Assembly (NCBI RefSeq): GCF_050589625.1
Contig: NZ_JBNGOP010000008.1
Coordinates: 1-64,000 of the forward strand
Source: Pelagihabitans sp947500445
GTDB taxonomy: Bacteria > Bacteroidota > Bacteroidia > Flavobacteriales > Flavobacteriaceae
DNA: 64,000 bases
Reading direction: 5' to 3'
Shown here one piece after another: positions 6,681-15,810 of the stretch. Both the position numbers and the translations under genes were made by a program. Under the pieces are notes generated by a model, which did no database searches, was not told where the DNA came from, and saw only the letters and a program-made list of their open reading frames with translations. Every line of letters starts with the position of its first letter. Position 1 is the stretch's first letter.

Positions 6681-8901
6681 TGCTACGTTCGCTGCGGTTA
6701 TAAAAGGATATGATCATTTGATTGGAATAGTGGCCTTGCGCCGAACTTACCGTTCCTTCTTTTGAAAAAAGGAACTCGGAGAGGGTGAATTGCGATTTGT
6801 TTTTTACGCTATCCAATAGCATTTGTACCGATGTGGCGTTGGAAAAATTGATCAGCAATTCGTTATCGCCTTCGGTGAGAACAACATACTGGGGAAGTTT
6901 TAGTTGCGATTGCCAAATTTTAATCTTTTGTAATAAGGCCTTTTCATCATCGATAACATTCGATAGGGTGGTAAGCTGTTCCTTATCAATTTTCCAGGTG
7001 GCACGATGAAATATAAGGTTACGATAGGTGACCCTTGGTAAAAAAGACCGGTTTTCTCCTAAATAACCATACCTAAAATAAAGTCCGCCCCGCAGGCCTT
7101 GGTTTTGTAGGTCGCATAAAAAGTGATATATGGGTAACGCATTGGCCGAAAAGTTATGTGCGTTGGTCAATCTGGGCAGCACCTCCATGTTATTTTTTTT
7201 GGAACGGAGCAAGATCCGGTCGTTCCTTATGGAAATGTAGAGGTCACTAATGGGAAGTTGCTTTTCCAAGCTTTTCGCAGACTTGGCGAGATAGGGTATT
7301 TCATGGGTCCGAAACGAAGGCCGCGTTAAAATATTACCCACTCTTGATTCGGGAAGATGGACAATTTCCGCTAAAATTTTATCCGGGTTCAGCTGTTCTT
7401 CCTTTGCCGTAATCTTTTGGGCTTGGAGCGCTAAGGAAGGGTCGCCATGGCAAAACCGTCCCAAAAGGTTTGCGGCACTCGAACCGCCGACGCCGGGCAG
7501 GAGTATTTTCTGCTCCCCGTTTTCTTCAATGACGCTTACCATTGCCGATAACGTGTCGGGAAGGTCGTCCCAGTTGGCCGGCATTTCTTCAAAATCTTTG
7601 TCCTCTAGGATTATAGGGGTATTGCCATCTTCATCACTTGTGATCAATTTTCTTTCTAAAACACCAAGCGCTGGGTGCCAGTTTAGGGTTTTGGACTCGG
7701 AATTCGAATTCGTTTGAGGGAGTAGCAGGTCGTCCACTAGGGGGTTCACATCTCCGCTGCCGCCCGTTTGAAGATATCCAATGCCCGTTTCCACATCCAT
7801 AACCTTGGCAAGCGGCATCTCCCGTTCTTCATAGCGCTCCCGAAACGCGTTTTTGAACTTTGTTAGATTGGTTTCCCTGGGTACGGGTGTCATGCGGTTT
7901 AAAAGTGTCATTGCCTGCTTTACACTTTTGGCGATGTCGTTTGACAATTGGTTCGAGCGATGCGCTAGTTGGAGGTTCGTTTGAAAGAGATATTGCAAAT
8001 TATAAGTGGTCGGCCCCGTTTGTAGATGCGTTGCAATATCCAAATACGATTTAGGGTCGTTGCCCATTCGTTGATCGAGTTGTCCGATTCTTTTTTTTGT
8101 GGTCTCCAAAAAAAGGGTTTCCCCTTCTACATGTTGTAAGGGAGACAATACGTGCTGAATCTGTTCCAGAAACGCCGGCCCCGATACGGAGGGCTCCAAG
8201 GCGCCAACGAGAATTTGGCTGTCGATAAGTTCGTTTAAAAAATCCGTGGCCTGGTCTTTCGGAATGTCTTTTTCGGTCAATATTTTCACCAGATGCTCAA
8301 GAGTCGCTCCAGTAATGGCACAGTCTATAATGTTGTTTAGATAGTCCGAAAAGTCCACTTCGATAATATGATGTTGTCTTCGGCTATTCTGATAATAATA
8401 CTCGATATACCTTAAGGTGTCACCAATGGGGTACATGCTGGAATTTGGATAGAACAGCAGCTGTTCGCGAATTGCTTTCTTCTTGGACAGGTCTTGGGAA
8501 AGGGCTACCAAGTAGTTCATGTCCAGGCCAGTATGTCGTTTATAGCTTTGTGGTGAAGACAGCTCAATCTCCGTATGTTCGGCGAAATTTCCGGTTCCGC
8601 AGCCCGCAAAAAGACCAAAAGGAGTACATCTGGTGGCCATTCGGGTAAGGTATTTCAATAGGGAAAGGCGTAGCTTTTTCTCTTTTTTTACTTCCGTTGA
8701 TGCGTTCAGCCACTTTTCTATCTCGGCATATAACGAGGGAGAGGCCAGAAAACAGGACTCCTTAACGATTGGGAGGTCGAAGGCCGCTTTCAATTGCGCT
8801 TTCGCGACAACGGGCTGCGAAGTAAGTTTTTCGATAAAATCGATACCGAATATCGGGGTTCTAAGCACATATTGTGGGAAGTGGTCGTAAGGGTTTTTCA
8901 T
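6661..8901 (-). CDS. Lantibiotic dehydratase, LanB glutamylation domain only
   Basis: This 746-residue protein should transfer glutamate from Glu-tRNA to Ser and Thr of the precursor, the first step of lanthionine formation. The N-terminal RTPIFG (14-19) and RCTPFGLFAG (91-100) are hallmark LanB motifs. Full-length LanB proteins are near 1000 residues and end in the elimination domain. Here that domain is the separate protein at 5772-6680. The gene runs towards the exporter. No lanC-like gene with the Zn-binding Cys/His motifs is visible downstream or elsewhere in the window, so ring closure must rely on a gene outside the window or be lost. Confidence 0.9.
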   Translation of the reverse strand: MKNPYDHFPQYVLRTPIFGIDFIEKLTSQPVVAKAQLKAAFDLPIVKESCFLASPSLYAEIEKWLNASTEVKKEKKLRLSLLKYLTRMATRCTPFGLFAGCGTGNFAEHTEIELSSPQSYKRHTGLDMNYLVALSQDLSKKKAIREQLLFYPNSSMYPIGDTLRYIEYYYQNSRRQHHIIEVDFSDYLNNIIDCAITGATLEHLVKILTEKDIPKDQATDFLNELIDSQILVGALEPSVSGPAFLEQIQHVLSPLQHVEGETLFLETTKKRIGQLDQRMGNDPKSYLDIATHLQTGPTTYNLQYLFQTNLQLAHRSNQLSNDIAKSVKQAMTLLNRMTPVPRETNLTKFKNAFRERYEEREMPLAKVMDVETGIGYLQTGGSGDVNPLVDDLLLPQTNSNSESKTLNWHPALGVLERKLITSDEDGNTPIILEDKDFEEMPANWDDLPDTLSAMVSVIEENGEQKILLPGVGGSSAANLLGRFCHGDPSLALQAQKITAKEEQLNPDKILAEIVHLPESRVGNILTRPSFRTHEIPYLAKSAKSLEKQLPISDLYISIRNDRILLRSKKNNMEVLPRLTNAHNFSANALPIYHFLCDLQNQGLRGGLYFRYGYLGENRSFLPRVTYRNLIFHRATWKIDKEQLTTLSNVIDDEKALLQKIKIWQSQLKLPQYVVLTEGDNELLINFSNATSVQMLLDSVKNKSQFTLSEFLFSKEGTVSSAQGHYSNQMIISFYNRSERSNEERPS

Positions 8902-9466
8902 TTAAAAGTGCTGTTCATTTTATTGTGGTAAAGGCCACTGTGTTTCAATGGATGTCACTGACAACTTTGAATTTATCTGGATTAACTGTATATGCCAATT
9001 ATTGGAGCAAAGCCGTACGTAAGAAAGGTAACATGTTCCTTAATAGGAATTTGATGAAGATAAGACATCATGATGAATTCTTGAAAATTTTTGCTTTTGT
9101 TTAACCTTGGACTTTTCAAGACGGTTTATTGATAACAGGTCATGGAGTATTTGCCAATAGAAAGCGCATGAAACGGAAAGCCATCATGGACAATGACGAT
9201 TTAGTGTACTGTAGAAAAGTGTCCTGGGACATTTAGGAATTGTACTATCTATGGGCGGCATCTAAAAATGGTATTTTTTTGTGTTTCGGGCTCGTCTTTT
9301 TGGTTCTTTGTCCACATCCAAATGGGAGTTATAATGCTGGGGGCCTATCAATACGAGAAAACGTGAAAAGTGGCTTATTTTTACTTAGGGTGCCCGTTTT
9401 GTGCAAAGTGTCCATCAACTTGTTTGGGCAATTATCGAATTCTACTTAAAATTTAATGCTTCTTCA
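8902..9466. other. Gene-free region between the lanthipeptide locus and the ribosomal block
   Basis: About 565 bases hold only short frames without recognisable features (for example 8874-9104 and 9240-9449 on the plus strand). Fragments such as NRKRMKRKAIMDNDDLVYC near 9155-9215 read like broken coding sequence, but I cannot assign a family. It must also contain the promoter of the dehydratase genes, which I could not pinpoint. Confidence 0.35.
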
Positions 9467-9497
9467 TTTGAATTATTCGTAAATATCACTACATTTG
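9467..9497 (+). promoter_or_regulatory. Consensus Bacteroidota promoter of the rpsL operon
   Basis: TTTG (9467-9470) is followed after 19 bases by TACATTTG (9490-9497), matching the -33/-7 pattern of the Bacteroidota primary sigma factor. It lies 44 bases before the rpsL start. It should drive rpsL-rpsG-fusA-rpsJ. Confidence 0.85.
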
Positions 9498-9541
9498 CCG
9501 ACCCTTAAAAATAGAGGGTAAGTTTTATACAATAATATAGT

Positions 9542-9916
9542 ATGCCAACAATTTCACAATTAGTACGAAAAGGAAGAACCACGATTACTAAGAAGAGTAA
9601 ATCGGCTGCTTTGGATTCGTGTCCCCAACGAAGGGGTGTTTGTACGCGTGTTTATACCACTACGCCTAAAAAACCAAACTCTGCCATGAGAAAAGTGGCC
9701 AGGGTTCGTTTGACGAATGGTAAAGAGGTGAACGCTTACATTCCCGGAGAAGGACACAACTTGCAAGAGCACTCGATAGTATTAGTAAGGGGAGGAAGGG
9801 TGAAAGATTTGCCAGGAGTTAGGTATCATATCGTAAGGGGTGCACTCGATACCGCAGGTGTCGCGGGCAGAACCCAACGGAGGTCTAAGTACGGAGCAAA
9901 ACGCCCAAAGAAGTAA
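9542..9916 (+). CDS. rpsL: Ribosomal protein S12
   Basis: This is the 124-residue S12 of the 30S decoding centre. The PKKPNSAMRKVARV segment around residue 41 and the RGGRVKDLPGVRYHIVRG stretch near 85-100 are diagnostic. Lys42 in the first segment is the usual streptomycin-resistance site and is unchanged. It opens the operon behind a consensus promoter and is followed by rpsG. Confidence 0.98.
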   Translation: MPTISQLVRKGRTTITKKSKSAALDSCPQRRGVCTRVYTTTPKKPNSAMRKVARVRLTNGKEVNAYIPGEGHNLQEHSIVLVRGGRVKDLPGVRYHIVRGALDTAGVAGRTQRRSKYGAKRPKK

Positions 9917-9989
9917 TTAAAAGATAAAAATGGTTCCACGGCGAAACAGCTTGTGGAAGGTTTATCAAAAAAAACTTTAGAAAGAAGTA

Positions 9990-10466
9990 ATGAGAAAAAA
10001 GCAGGCAAAAAAAAGGCCATTGTTGCCCGATCCAAGGTTTAACGACCAATTGGTGACCCGTTTCGTCAATATGATGATGTGGGACGGAAAGAAATCCGTG
10101 GCGTTCAGTGTTTTCTACGATGCGATGGATATCGTTGAAGAAAAAAAGGCGGACGAAGAAAAAAGTGCTTTGGAATTATGGAAAGACGCGTTGTCCAACG
10201 TTATGCCACACGTAGAGGTGCGCAGTCGGCGTGTTGGGGGTGCTACCTTTCAAATACCGATGCAAATACGTCCCGATCGAAAAATTTCTACCGCTATGAA
10301 GTGGTTGATCAGTTATGCAAGAAAGCGTAATGAAAAAGGTATGGCGCTAAAATTGGCCGGTGAAGTTTTGGCTGCGGCCAAAGAAGAAGGTGCTGCTGTC
10401 AAGAAAAGGGTCGATACGCACAAGATGGCAGAAGCCAATAAAGCATTCTCTCACTTTAGATTTTAA
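9990..10466 (+). CDS. rpsG: Ribosomal protein S7
   Basis: This 158-residue protein nucleates assembly of the 30S head domain on the 16S rRNA 3' major domain. MRKKQAKKRPLLPDPRF at the start and GGATFQIPMQ followed by MKWLISYARKR in the middle are typical. It lies 73 bases after rpsL and six bases before fusA, the conserved order of the str operon. Confidence 0.98.
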   Translation: MRKKQAKKRPLLPDPRFNDQLVTRFVNMMMWDGKKSVAFSVFYDAMDIVEEKKADEEKSALELWKDALSNVMPHVEVRSRRVGGATFQIPMQIRPDRKISTAMKWLISYARKRNEKGMALKLAGEVLAAAKEEGAAVKKRVDTHKMAEANKAFSHFRF

Positions 10467-10472
10467 TCGGAA

Positions 10473-12599
10473 ATGGCAAGAGATTTAAAATATACAAGAA
10501 ATATAGGTATCGCCGCGCATATTGATGCCGGTAAAACGACCACTACGGAGCGTATTTTGTTCTACACAGGGGTCAGTCACAAAATTGGAGAGGTGCACGA
10601 TGGTGCCGCTACCATGGACTGGATGGCTCAGGAGCAGGAGCGTGGTATTACCATTACTTCCGCAGCTACAACCTGTGAGTGGCAGTTTCCTACCGAGAAC
10701 GGACAGCCCACCGCTGATGCCAAAGGATATCATTTTAACATAATAGATACTCCCGGTCACGTTGATTTTACCGTAGAGGTGAATCGTTCGTTGCGGGTTT
10801 TGGATGGTTTGGTATTCTTGTTCAGTGCCGTTGATGGTGTTGAGCCGCAGTCGGAAACCAACTGGAGGTTGGCCGATAATTATAAAGTGCCACGTATTGG
10901 GTTCGTAAATAAAATGGACCGTCAAGGAGCAAACTTCCTGATGGTTTGTAAGCAAGTAAAAGAAATGTTAGGTTCCAACGCGGTGCCTATCGTTCTTCCA
11001 ATTGGGGATGAGGCCGATTTTAAAGGTATCGTCGATCTTGCAAAGAACAGGGCCATCGTTTGGCATGATGAAAAGTTCGGGTCTACTTTCGATGTTATCG
11101 AAATTCCCGACGATATGAAAGCGGAGGTCAAAGAGTACAGAGCTGCCTTGATCGAAGCGGTTGCGGAGTATGACGAAGAGCTGATGGAGAAGTTCTTTGA
11201 GGACGAGGATTCCATTACCGAAGAGGAGGTGCACGCTGCATTGAGAGCTGCGGTTATGGACCGTGCCATCATACCTATGGTATGTGGGTCTTCTTTCAAG
11301 AATAAAGGTGTTCAGTTTTTGTTGGATGCGGTATGTCGGTATTTGCCTTCACCCGTTGACAAGGAAGCGATTGTTGGTACCGACCCTAACACAGGTGAGG
11401 AAATCAGCAGAAAGCCGGATGTGAAAGAACCCTTTTCCGCTTTGGCCTTCAAAATTGCTACCGATCCTTTCGTAGGACGATTGGCTTTCTTTAGAACGTA
11501 TTCCGGTCGTTTGGATGCCGGTTCTTACATATTGAATAACCGTTCCGGTAAAAAGGAACGTATTTCACGGATCTATCAAATGCACTCCAATAAGCAGAAC
11601 GCGATCGACTATATCGAAGCGGGAGATATTGGTGCGGCCGTAGGGTTCAAGGACATCAAAACGGGCGATACCATGTCGGCCGAAAAAAGTCCGATTGTTT
11701 TGGAGAGTATGGATTTCCCGGATCCCGTTATCGGTATCGCGGTAGAGCCTAAGACCAAAGCGGATGTGGACAAATTGGGAATGTCTTTGGCAAAATTGGC
11801 CGAAGAAGATCCGACCTTTCAGGTAAAAACAGATGAAGCTTCCGGACAGACGATTATTTCGGGAATGGGAGAGCTTCACTTGGATATCATTGTGGATCGT
11901 TTGAAACGTGAATTCAAGGTAGAGGTAAACCAAGGACAGCCTCAAGTGGAGTACAAAGAGGCCATTACGGCTTCTGCGGACCATAGAGAGGTGTACAAGA
12001 AGCAGAGTGGTGGTCGAGGTAAATTCGCCGACATTGTGTTTACATTGGAGCCTGCGGAAGAAGGAAAGAGTGGTCTTGAGTTTGTTTCGGTAATCAAAGG
12101 TGGTAACGTTCCCAAGGAATTTATCCCTTCTATTGAAAAAGGATTTAAGATGGCCATGCAGAACGGACCTTTAGCGGGTTACGAGATGGATGCCATGAAG
12201 GTGACCTTGCGCGATGGATCGTACCACGATGTGGATTCGGATCAATTGTCGTTCGAGCTTGCTGCCAAACTAGGCTACAAAGCTGCTGCAAAAGCTGCGA
12301 AAGCGGTAATAATGGAGCCTATTATGAAGCTTGAGGTGTTGACGCCCGAGGAGAACATGGGTGACATCGTAGGAGATTTGAACCGTAGAAGGGGTCAGGT
12401 GAGCGATATGTCCGACCGTGCCGGTGCCAAAGTGATAAAAGCAACAGTGCCGTTGTCCGAAATGTTCGGGTATGTAACTTCGTTGAGAACCCTGTCGTCC
12501 GGTAGGGCCACATCTACAATGGAGTTTTCGCACTATGCCGAAACACCGTCAAACATTTCAGAGGAAGTGATTAAAGCAACAAAAGGGGTAACCGCTTAA
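10473..12599 (+). CDS. fusA: Translation elongation factor G
   Basis: This 708-residue GTPase moves tRNAs and mRNA through the ribosome and helps recycle ribosomes. The G domain shows AHIDAGKT (15-22), the switch sequence RGITITSAAT, DTPGHVDF and NKMD. Domains II-V follow, with the domain IV loop at about residues 490-600. The G domain carries a small insertion between the switch and DTPGH (roughly residues 67-85) seen in many Bacteroidota copies. It sits between rpsG and rpsJ, with no tuf gene in this operon. Confidence 0.98.
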   Translation: MARDLKYTRNIGIAAHIDAGKTTTTERILFYTGVSHKIGEVHDGAATMDWMAQEQERGITITSAATTCEWQFPTENGQPTADAKGYHFNIIDTPGHVDFTVEVNRSLRVLDGLVFLFSAVDGVEPQSETNWRLADNYKVPRIGFVNKMDRQGANFLMVCKQVKEMLGSNAVPIVLPIGDEADFKGIVDLAKNRAIVWHDEKFGSTFDVIEIPDDMKAEVKEYRAALIEAVAEYDEELMEKFFEDEDSITEEEVHAALRAAVMDRAIIPMVCGSSFKNKGVQFLLDAVCRYLPSPVDKEAIVGTDPNTGEEISRKPDVKEPFSALAFKIATDPFVGRLAFFRTYSGRLDAGSYILNNRSGKKERISRIYQMHSNKQNAIDYIEAGDIGAAVGFKDIKTGDTMSAEKSPIVLESMDFPDPVIGIAVEPKTKADVDKLGMSLAKLAEEDPTFQVKTDEASGQTIISGMGELHLDIIVDRLKREFKVEVNQGQPQVEYKEAITASADHREVYKKQSGGRGKFADIVFTLEPAEEGKSGLEFVSVIKGGNVPKEFIPSIEKGFKMAMQNGPLAGYEMDAMKVTLRDGSYHDVDSDQLSFELAAKLGYKAAAKAAKAVIMEPIMKLEVLTPEENMGDIVGDLNRRRGQVSDMSDRAGAKVIKATVPLSEMFGYVTSLRTLSSGRATSTMEFSHYAETPSNISEEVIKATKGVTA

Positions 12600-12609
12600 T
12601 TGTAAGAAG

Positions 12610-12915
12610 ATGAGTCAGAAAATTAGAATAAAACTAAAATCGTACGACCATAACTTGGTGGACAAGTCTGCCGAGAAAATCGTTAAAACGGTTAAAACTA
12701 CAGGAGCGGTGGTAACGGGACCAATTCCATTGCCTACCCATAAAAAGATATTTACCGTGTTGCGATCACCGCACGTCAATAAAAAGTCAAGGGAACAATT
12801 TCAGTTGAGCTCATACAAAAGACTTTTGGATATCTATAGTTCGTCATCCAAAACGATCGATGCGCTTATGAAGTTAGAGCTCCCAAGTGGTGTTGAAGTA
12901 GAGATAAAGGTCTAA
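12610..12915 (+). CDS. rpsJ: Ribosomal protein S10
   Basis: This 101-residue 30S protein also acts as NusE in antitermination. IRIKLKSYDHNLVDKSAEKIV at the start and the loop GPIPLPTHKKIFTVLRSPHVNK are characteristic. It lies ten bases after fusA and belongs to that operon. A terminator stands between it and rplC, so here it is split from the rest of the S10 block. Confidence 0.98.
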   Translation: MSQKIRIKLKSYDHNLVDKSAEKIVKTVKTTGAVVTGPIPLPTHKKIFTVLRSPHVNKKSREQFQLSSYKRLLDIYSSSSKTIDALMKLELPSGVEVEIKV

Positions 12916-12919
12916 GTCA

Positions 12920-12989
12920 ATTTCCGCGAAGGCGGAAATCCCCTATCGAATTCAGATGGGAGGTCGATATAGGTTCCCGCATTTGCGGG
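12920..12989. repeat. Two compact hairpins after rpsJ
   Basis: ATTTCCGC GAAG GCGGAAAT (12920-12939) is a perfect 8-bp stem with a four-base loop. CCCGCA TT TGCGGG (12976-12989) is a perfect 6-bp stem. Neither has a T-run. They may be small dispersed palindromes or processing sites in the rpsJ 3' region. Confidence 0.5.
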
Positions 12990-13041
12990 GATAAACATGT
13001 CCTGAGCTGCGTGCGAGGGAAAAACGGAAAAAGAATACATT

Positions 13042-13074
13042 CAGGGCTGGATGATATCTTTGCCCTGTTTTTTT
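13042..13074 (+). terminator. Intrinsic terminator or attenuator between rpsJ and rplC
   Basis: The stem CAGGGC (13042-13047) with GCCCTG (13062-13067) is followed by seven T (13068-13074). The loop contains TATCTTTG (13055-13062), which also fits a Bacteroidota -7 box, so the same bases could serve termination or a fresh start for rplC. No good -33 element accompanies that box. Confidence 0.65.
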
Positions 13075-13137
13075 GTAATGAATTTTAAAAAAAAAGGCAC
13101 CTATTGTGCCGGTAATAATTAATAATCAATATATAGT

Positions 13138-13755
13138 ATGTCTGGGTTAATAGGTAAAAAAGTAGGCATGACCAGTATTTTTGACGAGAACGGGAAGAAT
13201 ATGCCCTGTACCGTCATTCAGGCCGGTCCATGTGTAGTTACCCAAGTCAGAACCGAAGAGGTAGACGGGTACAGTGCCCTTCAGCTTGGTTTCGATGACA
13301 AGGCAGAAAAGCGCGCGAACAAGGCCGAATTGGGCCATAGTAAAAAGGCGGGCACTTCTCCTAAGAAAAAGGTCGTCGAATTCAAGTCTTTTGAAGGTGA
13401 GTTTAAATTAGGGGATACCGTTGGTGTCGATATTTTCTCGGAAGGCGAGTTTGTCGATGTTAAGGGAACTTCCAAAGGAAAAGGATTTCAAGGCGTTGTG
13501 AAAAGACACGGCTTTGCAGGTGTTGGGCAGTCCACTCACGGGCAGCACAACAGATTGCGTGCTCCCGGTTCCATCGGTGCAGGTTCTGATCCTTCAAGAG
13601 TTTTTAAGGGAATGCGTATGGCCGGTCGAATGGGCGGCGAACGTGTTACCGTGCAGAATTTGCGTGTATTAAAGGTAGTTCCGGAAAAGAACTTGATTGT
13701 GGTGAAAGGATGTGTCCCAGGACATAAGAACGCTTACATAACCATTGAGAAGTAA
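13138..13755 (+). CDS. rplC: Ribosomal protein L3
   Basis: This 205-residue protein is an early-assembly 50S component near the peptidyl transferase centre. MSGLIGKKVGMTSIF at the start and the loop GFAGVGQSTHGQHNRLRAPGS near 123-143 are diagnostic. The gene starts after a terminator and a 220-base gap. Its stop overlaps the rplD start by one base (TAATG). Confidence 0.98.
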   Translation: MSGLIGKKVGMTSIFDENGKNMPCTVIQAGPCVVTQVRTEEVDGYSALQLGFDDKAEKRANKAELGHSKKAGTSPKKKVVEFKSFEGEFKLGDTVGVDIFSEGEFVDVKGTSKGKGFQGVVKRHGFAGVGQSTHGQHNRLRAPGSIGAGSDPSRVFKGMRMAGRMGGERVTVQNLRVLKVVPEKNLIVVKGCVPGHKNAYITIEK

Positions 13756-14384
13756 TGAAAGTAGCAGTTTTAGATATCAAAGGAAAAGAAACAGGGAGAA
13801 AGGTAGACCTTTCTGATGCTGTTTTCGCTATAGAACCGAACGATCACGCCGTTTATTTGGATGTAAAGCAATACTTGGCGCACCAGCGTCAGGGAACCCA
13901 TAAGGCAAAGGAGCGTGGGGAGATTGCGGGAAGTACGCGCAAGATCAAAAAACAAAAAGGAACCGGTACCGCAAGGGCGGGTAGTATCAAGTCGCCGGTA
14001 TTCCGAGGTGGTGGACGAATTTTTGGTCCAAGGCCGAAGGATTATAGCCAAAAGCTGAATAAGAACGTCAAGCGATTGGCGCGGAAATCCGCATTGGCAA
14101 TGAAGTCCAAAGAACAGGCCATAACAGTCCTCGAGGACTTTAATTTTGAGACCCCGAAAACAAAGGATTTTATACAGATTTTGAAGTCGTTGGGGCTTGA
14201 AAACAAAAAATCATTAATTGTGTTGGGCGATTCAAATAATAGCGTATATTTGGCTTCGCGTAATTTTAAGCGGTCTGAAGTTATAACTAACTCAGAAATA
14301 AGCACTTACAAAATATTGAATGCGAATAATATCGTGTTGCTTGAAGGGTCTTTAGAAGGGCTTGAATCGAACTTAACAAAATAG
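13755..14384 (+). CDS. rplD: Ribosomal protein L4
   Basis: This 209-residue 50S protein lines the exit tunnel. The tunnel loop shows KQKGTGTARAG and FRGGGRIFGPRPKDY (about 75-100). In some bacteria L4 represses its own operon; nothing here shows that this holds in Bacteroidota. It overlaps rplC by one base and precedes rplW by seven. Confidence 0.97.
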   Translation: MKVAVLDIKGKETGRKVDLSDAVFAIEPNDHAVYLDVKQYLAHQRQGTHKAKERGEIAGSTRKIKKQKGTGTARAGSIKSPVFRGGGRIFGPRPKDYSQKLNKNVKRLARKSALAMKSKEQAITVLEDFNFETPKTKDFIQILKSLGLENKKSLIVLGDSNNSVYLASRNFKRSEVITNSEISTYKILNANNIVLLEGSLEGLESNLTK

Positions 14385-14391
14385 AGAAATC

Positions 14392-14682
14392 ATGAGCGTG
14401 TTGATAAAACCGATTATTACCGAAAAAATGACTGCCCAAGGGGAGTTGTACAATCGTTATGGTTTTGTGGTGGCTACCGATGCAAATAAATTGCAGATCA
14501 AAGATGCCGTGGAGGCGACTTATGGAGTCTCTGTAAAAAAAGTTCGAACCATGAATTACGGTCCGGAAAGAAAGACCCGTTTTACCAAAACGGGGGTACA
14601 GCATGGAAAGACCAATGCGATCAAAAAAGCGATCGTAGATGTTGCAGAAGGAGATATTATTGATTTTTACAGTAATCTATAA
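14392..14682 (+). CDS. rplW: Ribosomal protein L23
   Basis: This 96-residue protein sits at the tunnel exit and is the docking site for trigger factor and the signal recognition particle. The start MSVLIKPIITEKMT and the central YGFVVATDANKLQIKDAVE segment are family features. It lies between rplD and rplB, as expected. Confidence 0.97.
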   Translation: MSVLIKPIITEKMTAQGELYNRYGFVVATDANKLQIKDAVEATYGVSVKKVRTMNYGPERKTRFTKTGVQHGKTNAIKKAIVDVAEGDIIDFYSNL

Positions 14683-14691
14683 AGACTACAA

Positions 14692-15516
14692 ATGTCAGTT
14701 AGAAAATTAAAACCGGTAACTCCAGGACAGCGTTTTAGGGTAGTGAATGGATTTGACGCCATCACCACCGATAAGCCGGAGAAAAGCTTGCTTGCTCCGT
14801 TAAAAAAGTCCGGGGGTAGAAACAGTCAGGGAAAGATGACTGTACGTCAAAAAGGTGGCGGTCATAAAAGACGCTATCGTATCATTGATTTTAAAAGGGA
14901 CAAACAGGATGTTGTTGCCAAGGTGGTTTCCATTCAGTACGATCCTAATAGAACCGCTTTCATCGCTTTGGTGGAGTACACCGATGGTGAAAAGCGTTAT
15001 ATCATTGCCCAGAACGGATTAAAGGTTGGACAGGGAATTTCAGCAGGTAGTAAAGCTGCCCCTGAAATTGGGAATGCATTGCCGTTGTCCGATATTCCTT
15101 TGGGGACTATCATTTCCTGTATCGAACTTCGTCCCGGACAAGGGGCGGTAATCGCAAGAAGCGCTGGTACATTTGCACAGTTGATGGCAAAAGACGGTAA
15201 GTTTGTAACCGTTAAAATGCCTTCTGGCGAAACAAGGATGATCTTGTCCGGTTGTTTGGCCACTGTAGGGGCCATATCCAATTCCGACCATCAGTTATTG
15301 GTCAGTGGAAAAGCCGGTAGAAGTAGATGGTTGGGTAGAAGACCTAGAACGAGACCGGTAGCGATGAACCCTGTCGATCACCCAATGGGTGGTGGTGAAG
15401 GAAGGGCGTCTGGAGGACATCCTAGATCTAGAAACGGTATCCCTGCAAAAGGATTCCGTACGCGGTCCAAGACCAAGAACACGAATAGATATATCATAGA
15501 ACGTAGAAAGAAATAA
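14692..15516 (+). CDS. rplB: Ribosomal protein L2
   Basis: This 274-residue protein is a core 50S component needed for subunit joining and peptidyl transfer. QKGGGHKRRYRIIDFKR (about 55-71) and the tail region MNPVDHPMGGGEGR with its conserved histidine are diagnostic. The length is normal and it precedes rpsS by 12 bases. Confidence 0.98.
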   Translation: MSVRKLKPVTPGQRFRVVNGFDAITTDKPEKSLLAPLKKSGGRNSQGKMTVRQKGGGHKRRYRIIDFKRDKQDVVAKVVSIQYDPNRTAFIALVEYTDGEKRYIIAQNGLKVGQGISAGSKAAPEIGNALPLSDIPLGTIISCIELRPGQGAVIARSAGTFAQLMAKDGKFVTVKMPSGETRMILSGCLATVGAISNSDHQLLVSGKAGRSRWLGRRPRTRPVAMNPVDHPMGGGEGRASGGHPRSRNGIPAKGFRTRSKTKNTNRYIIERRKK

Positions 15517-15528
15517 AAGGAGATAACA

Positions 15529-15807
15529 ATGGCACGTTCACTAAAAAAAGGACCATACGTTCACTATAGTTTGGAGAAAAAAATCCAACAAGGCGCTTCG
15601 TCCGGAAAGAAAACGGTAATCAAGACTTGGTCTAGAGCATCGATGATAACACCAGATTTTGTAGGATTTACAATTGCGGTGCACAACGGAAGACAATTTG
15701 TTCCGGTATACGTTACCGAGAACATGGTAGGTCATAAACTAGGAGAATTTTCACCGACACGTTCCTTTAGAGGGCATGCAGGTGCAAAGAACAAGGGTAA
15801 AAAGTAA
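15529..15807 (+). CDS. rpsS: Ribosomal protein S19
   Basis: This 92-residue protein of the 30S head contacts S13 and the A-site tRNA region. MARSLKKGPYVHYSLEKK and HNGRQFVPVYVTENMVGHKLGEF are typical. It is followed three bases later by rplV. Confidence 0.98.
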   Translation: MARSLKKGPYVHYSLEKKIQQGASSGKKTVIKTWSRASMITPDFVGFTIAVHNGRQFVPVYVTENMVGHKLGEFSPTRSFRGHAGAKNKGKK

Positions 15808-15810
15808 GCT

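Noticed and set aside
8874..9104. 76-codon plus-strand frame before the rpsL promoter
   Set aside because: No family is recognised, it overlaps the start of the dehydratase gene, and its residues look like chance translation.
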